Origin: Parachlamydia sp.
Lineage (GTDB): Bacteria > Chlamydiota > Chlamydiia > Chlamydiales > Parachlamydiaceae
NCBI GenBank assembly: GCA_021298935.1
Contig: JAJTHR010000354.1
Location: forward strand, 1 to 10,083
Reading direction: 5' to 3'
DNA: 10,083 nt
Shown here one piece after another: positions 6,607 through 10,083 of this stretch; the stretch's first letter is position 1; every line of letters begins with the position of its first letter. Below the pieces are notes generated by a model. The model saw only the letters and a program-made list of their open reading frames with translations, was not told the origin of the DNA and did no database searches. The position numbers and the translations under genes are program-made.

Positions 6607-7260
6607 GTGAGTCGAAAATTATTTAGTTTAATTCATGGAGAAGAGGTGCGACCTGCTCCTCAAACAAAAATCATTCCCGGCGAAGCCTTCTCCCGGTTAA
6701 TGGATGCCAGCGAAGTGCTGGAGCACATCAAGCAGGAAGCTGAGCAATACCGGCTTGAAGTAAGCAGGGATGCTGAGCAAATCAAAGAACATGCTTTTAA
6801 GGAAGGCTATGAGGCCGGCTTTAAGAAATGGGCGGAGCATCTTGTCAAACTTGAAGAAGAAATCCATTTGGTCCACAAGGAACTGCAGCAGCTTGTCATT
6901 CCAGTTGCCCTTAAAGCGGCTAAAAAAATTGTATCAAAAGAAATTGAGCTCTCTCCTGACTCCATTGTTGATATTGTAGCCGCGCAATTAAAAAGCGTAG
7001 CCACACACAAGAAAATAACTATTTACGTCAATAAGGCCGATTTAGAAGCCATTGAAAGAAACAAAAACCGTCTACGAGACCTCTTTGAGGCATTGGAAAG
7101 CCTTAGTATACGTGCACGCGAGGATATTGCGCCGGGCGGCTGTTCGATTGAAACGGAAATTGGAATCATCAATGCGCAACTGGAGCATCGCTGGAGCGTC
7201 CTAGAAAAAGCCTTCGATAACTTAAAATTAAATCCAACCGAACCGGCGAGACCGTCATGA
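6607..7260 (+). CDS. sctL: Type III secretion ATPase stator SctL (FliH/YscL family)
   Basis: SctL dimers bind the N-terminus of the SctN ATPase, restrain it, and join it to the SctQ sorting platform in the cytosol. The 217-residue product opens with MSRKLFSLIHGEEV, followed by a charged coiled-coil region (about 34-95) containing a GYEAG element (67-71) of the GxxxG type found in FliH. The globular C-terminal domain has ALKAAKKIVSKEIEL and the family signature APGGCSIETEIGIINAQLEHR near residues 175-195. Translation begins at GTG three bases after the preceding stop with no good ribosome site, pointing to coupling with the upstream gene. It overlaps sctR by four bases (ATGA). Corresponds to chlamydial CdsL. 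Confidence 0.95.
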   Translation: MSRKLFSLIHGEEVRPAPQTKIIPGEAFSRLMDASEVLEHIKQEAEQYRLEVSRDAEQIKEHAFKEGYEAGFKKWAEHLVKLEEEIHLVHKELQQLVIPVALKAAKKIVSKEIELSPDSIVDIVAAQLKSVATHKKITIYVNKADLEAIERNKNRLRDLFEALESLSIRAREDIAPGGCSIETEIGIINAQLEHRWSVLEKAFDNLKLNPTEPARPS

Positions 7261-8231
7261 TCAAATTAAACAAACGTGCGGCCTTTAAACCTCTTCTCTG
7301 CATGCTGGGAGTCCTTCTGCTTCTATCCTTAGCGCCTGAATCGCTTTATTCTCAACCCATTCCCGCCCGTACGGAAGATGCCAGGGGAACTGAAGAAGCC
7401 GCTCCTACTCCATCAAACGCTCCCCGCTCAACGACGTCCGCTCAACCTAAGCGTCCCTTAAGGCCTGTGCAGCGCGCCCCCTACCGCGGGGACAAGGTGG
7501 AAAAACCGACACCTGAGGAGGATGTCTTCTCACAGGGCCAGGCTCAAATATCGGAATTAAAGCGTCCCTCTTTGATTACCCAGGCCGTCCTTTTAAGCAT
7601 GCTGTCCCTGATGCCCTTCATCATTATGATTTTGACTTCTTTCTTAAAGATTGTGGTCGTCCTGTCACTCCTTAGGACAGCCTTAGGGGTACAGCAAGCG
7701 CCGCCTAACCAAATTATCAACGGCGTCGGATTTCTTTTAAGCCTGTTCATTATGTATCCGACCGCTATAAAAATGTATGACGCGGCTCAGACTACCATCA
7801 ATCAACAAAATGTGCCCGAATCCTTTTTATCGCCCGGATCCTCTACCTATGTGATTGAGGTGGCAGCTGCCGCCAGCCAACCGATGAAAGATTTTTTAAA
7901 GCGAAACAGCTCGGCAAGGCACCAGGCGCTCTTTTATAGACTTGTTTATCGTGGATTACCCGAGGAATACCGGGAAACACTTAAACCTGATGATGCAATT
8001 GTCCTGGTTCCCTCCTATATTACAGGGCAGTTGAAGGATGCTTTTGAAATTGGGGTCCTTATTTATATCCCATTTTTTGTCATCGACCTGGTGACCTCGA
8101 ATATCCTGCTTGCCATGGGGATGATGATGCTATCTCCTGTGACTATTTCGATGCCGCTCAAGCTATTCCTGCTTGTCATGCTGGACGGCTGGACCATCTT
8201 GATTGAAGGCCTTGTCAAAACATTCCAATAA
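7257..8231 (+). CDS. sctR: Type III secretion export-gate protein SctR (FliP/YscR family)
   Basis: SctR forms the pentameric core of the SctRST export gate in the inner membrane. The conserved part (about residue 100 to 324) contains LLSMLSLMPFIIMILTSFLKIVVVLSLLRTALGVQQAPPNQ... in the first membrane region and LAMGMMMLSPVTISMPLKL followed by LDGWTILIEGLVKTF at the C-terminus, which are the FliP/SctR signatures. The protein is about 100 residues longer than YscR-type proteins. The extra N-terminus has a hydrophobic signal-like segment (about 11-30, ending near SLYSQP) and then a Pro/Ala/Arg/Lys-rich linker (about 33-100). Chlamydial CdsR also carries an N-terminal extension. The ATG overlaps the sctL stop (ATGA), so translation is probably coupled. 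Confidence 0.96.
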   Translation: MIKLNKRAAFKPLLCMLGVLLLLSLAPESLYSQPIPARTEDARGTEEAAPTPSNAPRSTTSAQPKRPLRPVQRAPYRGDKVEKPTPEEDVFSQGQAQISELKRPSLITQAVLLSMLSLMPFIIMILTSFLKIVVVLSLLRTALGVQQAPPNQIINGVGFLLSLFIMYPTAIKMYDAAQTTINQQNVPESFLSPGSSTYVIEVAAAASQPMKDFLKRNSSARHQALFYRLVYRGLPEEYRETLKPDDAIVLVPSYITGQLKDAFEIGVLIYIPFFVIDLVTSNILLAMGMMMLSPVTISMPLKLFLLVMLDGWTILIEGLVKTFQ

Positions 8232-8243
8232 AGGGACTAATCC

Positions 8244-8525
8244 ATGTTTCAAACGCAAGTCGTTCAGCTGGCCTACCAGGGAATGCTGCTGATCCTCATT
8301 CTGTCAGCGCCTCCTATTCTGGTCAGCATGTTCTTTGGGATTATCGTGGCTATTTTCCAGGCTGCCACGCAGATACAGGAGCAAACGCTTTCTTTTACCA
8401 TCAAGCTGGTCGCTGTGACGCTCACACTGATGCTGCTGGGCGGCTGGCTGGGAGCGCAGATTATGTCATTTGCCAATGACATTTTTGTTAATTTCCCTAT
8501 ATGGAGCGTGCAAAGCGCCCGATGA
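8244..8525 (+). CDS. sctS: Type III secretion export-gate protein SctS (FliQ/YscS family)
   Basis: SctS is a small two-helix membrane protein; several copies wrap the SctR/T core of the export gate. The 93-residue product has hydrophobic helices at about 11-38 and 50-75, joined by the FliQ/SctS signature QAATQIQEQTLSFTIKL (about 40-56). An AAGGGA site lies nine bases before the ATG, 12 bases after sctR. Its TGA overlaps the ATG of sctT at 8522. Confidence 0.96.
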   Translation: MFQTQVVQLAYQGMLLILILSAPPILVSMFFGIIVAIFQAATQIQEQTLSFTIKLVAVTLTLMLLGGWLGAQIMSFANDIFVNFPIWSVQSAR

Positions 8526-9367
8526 CGCAGGATTATGTCACCCTTTACATCAATACCGCCTTTTCAGTGTACGACCCGCTCTCTTTTTTTTCGTTGATGT
8601 TTCTTTTTTTCGGCAGGGTGATGCCGATTGTGGCCCTGGCTCCTTTTTTCGGAGCCCGGGTGCTCCCCCATCCTGTAAAAGTCGCTTTCACCATTTCTCT
8701 TTTTGCCATCTTTCTTCCCCAGCTGGTCTTTGTAACGACAAGTCCCATTACCTTCAATTTGCTGCTTGTCCTTTATTTTTTTAAGGAGCTATTCATCGGA
8801 ATAATTTTAGGCTTTGTCGTCAGCATTCCCTTTATTGTCGTGCAAAGTGCTGGGATCCTTATTGACCATCAAAGAGGGGGTGCCAGCTTGATGGTCAACG
8901 ATCCCACCATGCAAAACCAATCATCTCCCTTAGGCACACTTTTCAATCTTGTACTGATTTATTTATTCTTTTTGATTGATGGACCGTTTATTGTGATGGA
9001 TATCATTTCGCAGTCCTATTCCATCATTCCCCCCGACAGGTTTTTAGACCCCGCCTTTTTTGCAACCAATAGCAGTATTGTGGTGGATATCATAAAGATC
9101 ATGGGCAAAGTAATGATTCTTAGCACTCAGCTGGCAGCTCCTGCCCTGATCATGATTCTGATGACCGACTTCTTCCTTGGGATTGCCAACCGTCTGGCCC
9201 CTCAGGTGCAAATTACCTTCCTTGGTATGCCTTTGAAATCCTTGCTTGCATTAGCTGTCGTCTTCTTTGGCTGGCAACTTTTCGTCGAGCAAATGGTCAC
9301 AGAAACCAACACTTGGCTCCGTTATCTCTACGGAATGATCGACCAATTCAAGCCCTCAACCCCTTGA
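8522..9367 (+). CDS. sctT: Type III secretion export-gate protein SctT (FliR/YscT family)
   Basis: SctT completes the export-gate core as a single copy and is the family whose FliR member can be fused to FlhB. The product from 8522 is 281 residues with six or seven hydrophobic segments. Family features are FGRVMPIVALAPFFGARVLP near the start, KELFIGIILGFVVSIPFIVVQSAG in the middle and LFLGIANRLAPQVQITFLG-type sequence toward the end (seen here as DFFLGIANRLAPQVQ). The ATG at 8522 overlaps the sctS stop in the ATGA pattern. An upstream ATG at 8501 would add seven residues but has no ribosome site. The 5' part holds runs of eight and seven T (8584-8591, 8604-8610). Last gene of the visible operon; no convincing terminator follows in 9368-9458. 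Confidence 0.95.
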   Translation: MTQDYVTLYINTAFSVYDPLSFFSLMFLFFGRVMPIVALAPFFGARVLPHPVKVAFTISLFAIFLPQLVFVTTSPITFNLLLVLYFFKELFIGIILGFVVSIPFIVVQSAGILIDHQRGGASLMVNDPTMQNQSSPLGTLFNLVLIYLFFLIDGPFIVMDIISQSYSIIPPDRFLDPAFFATNSSIVVDIIKIMGKVMILSTQLAAPALIMILMTDFFLGIANRLAPQVQITFLGMPLKSLLALAVVFFGWQLFVEQMVTETNTWLRYLYGMIDQFKPSTP

Positions 9368-9458
9368 TTTGCAAAGATAATTGCACATGAAAAAAGAGAT
9401 GCTAAAAAGCCTCAGGAAATAAAGATTTAATATTACTTAGAAAAAATTTGAATTGTGA

Positions 9459-9953
9459 TTAAGATCGAGCTAAAGTTCCAAAATCAATTAGTTTTATAAC
9501 CGGCTGGCCACTCACCCAACTAATTATTACGTTTTCCTTTTCATTTTCACGCTCTGTTTCCACACCAGCTTCTCTAATGAATCTTAGAGCGCTTTCATAC
9601 TGTTTTTTTAGCTCTGCAGCCCACTTTTCTTTATATTGACAAGAAGGGATGCCCTCGATGTATTCCATTGCAATCCAGATTTTATCCCAAATTGTTGCAC
9701 TTCCAATGTACTGTACAACATTTGGATGGGAGCCGTGCCTGGCAAGCCTTTGCAACATAAAATGTTCTCTATCCGCTTGACATCTAAGAATTTTAATGAC
9801 TACATTTTTTAGAGTATCAATATCATAGGCAAGAAAAACATCGCCATAACAACCGCGGCTGCTGATTAAATTTGAAAATTTATAATTGCTTTCGCCAATT
9901 CGGTAAGTTTTGCTTAAATTATTTAAAATATATTTTAAAGGATTTTGGCTCAT
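9459..9953 (-). CDS. Truncated, probably inactive serine/threonine-kinase-like protein
   Basis: The frame encodes 164 residues from ATG (165 from GTG at 9956; numbering here includes that GTG codon). The N-lobe of a protein kinase is readable: glycine-rich loop SRGCYGDVFLAYD (33-45), beta-3 lysine in VVIKIL (Lys55), a candidate alpha-C glutamate (Glu64), HPNVVQYIG (77-85) and hinge WIAMEYIEG (94-102). The catalytic loop reads ERENEKEN (135-142) where HRDLKPEN is expected, so the catalytic Asp and the Lys are both Glu. DFG is present (158-160), but the protein ends five residues later, so activation segment and C-lobe are missing. There is no ribosome site; the ATG overlaps the stop of the adjacent transposase fragment. 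Either a decayed kinase gene or a small pseudokinase. No function can be assigned. Confidence 0.75.
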   Translation of the reverse strand: MSQNPLKYILNNLSKTYRIGESNYKFSNLISSRGCYGDVFLAYDIDTLKNVVIKILRCQADREHFMLQRLARHGSHPNVVQYIGSATIWDKIWIAMEYIEGIPSCQYKEKWAAELKKQYESALRFIREAGVETERENEKENVIISWVSGQPVIKLIDFGTLARS

Positions 9954-10083
9954 CACGCAAATGAGTACCTAACTTTATGTAAATTATATAATCTCAATTT
10001 AAAATACTCAATATCCCTAAATCCATAGGCTTGCCGCTTCATTGTCTTAATCTTGTTATTGATTCCTTCTGTTTTTCCATTGC
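9953..10083 (-). mobile_element. C-terminal end of an ISL3-type transposase (continues beyond the window)
   Basis: On the minus strand from 10081 the frame reads NGKTEGINNKIKTMKRQAYG and then FRDIEYFKLRLYNLHKVRYSFA before a TGA at 9955-9953. TEGINNKIK followed by KRQAYGFRD.EYF.LR is the well-known C-terminal signature of ISL3-family (DDE) transposases, where the glutamate of TEG is the last catalytic residue. Only the last 42 residues are visible, so completeness cannot be judged. The right terminal inverted repeat was not identified. It should lie within about the next 60 bases, that is, inside the kinase-like ORF. Confidence 0.88.

Noticed and set aside
8470..8784. 104-codon ORF in another frame across the sctS-sctT junction
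   Set aside because: Overlaps two well-supported genes; low-complexity Phe/Ser/Cys translation typical of an out-of-frame membrane gene.
9369..9383. Small inverted repeat TGCAA/TTGCA after sctT as operon terminator
   Set aside because: Only five base pairs and no T-run follows on either strand.

Overview
The window comes from a member of the Chlamydiota. The str-operon ribosomal proteins carry chlamydial sequence signatures, EF-G is followed directly by rpsJ with no tuf gene, and the type III secretion genes are in the chlamydial order sctJ - unnamed gene - sctL - sctR - sctS - sctT. That order matches the CT559-CT564 block of Chlamydia trachomatis, recalled from general knowledge rather than searched. 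Placing the str operon next to this T3SS block, with a MazEF toxin-antitoxin pair between them and a transposase remnant and kinase-like gene beyond, does not look like Chlamydiaceae. It suggests an amoeba-associated environmental lineage (Parachlamydiales). The genus cannot be fixed from the sequence.

Layout. Positions 1-516 are non-coding: a long interrupted palindrome (about 11-103), an AT-rich stretch with no convincing gene, a sigma70/sigma66-type promoter (403-431) and a leader with a terminator-like hairpin (445-474). Positions 517-3976 hold rpsL-rpsG-fusA-rpsJ, closed by a strong intrinsic terminator (3987-4019). A minus-strand mazE-mazF pair (4027-4589) has its own promoter and an overlapping palindromic operator. 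Positions 4754-9367 hold a six-gene T3SS operon with its own promoter and tight or overlapping gene junctions: sctJ (inner-membrane ring lipoprotein), an unnamed cytosolic protein in the SctK position, sctL (ATPase stator), then sctR, sctS and sctT (export-gate core). At the right end, a minus-strand protein-kinase-like ORF (9459-9953) has a degenerate catalytic loop and stops just after DFG. Its start codon overlaps the stop codon of an ISL3-type transposase whose C-terminus enters from the window edge.

How the parts work together. The left half is core translation machinery. The right half encodes the cytosolic/inner-membrane base of the injectisome: SctJ anchors the ring, SctL links the ATPase to the sorting platform, and SctR/S/T form the export channel. 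The accessory material (palindrome, MazEF, kinase fragment, IS remnant) lies at the boundaries between and beside these two operons. No wholly new multi-gene system is visible. The points most worth a second look are the long palindrome, the unnamed SctK-position protein, the truncated pseudokinase fused to an IS end, and the structured leader and rpsL-rpsG spacer of the str operon.
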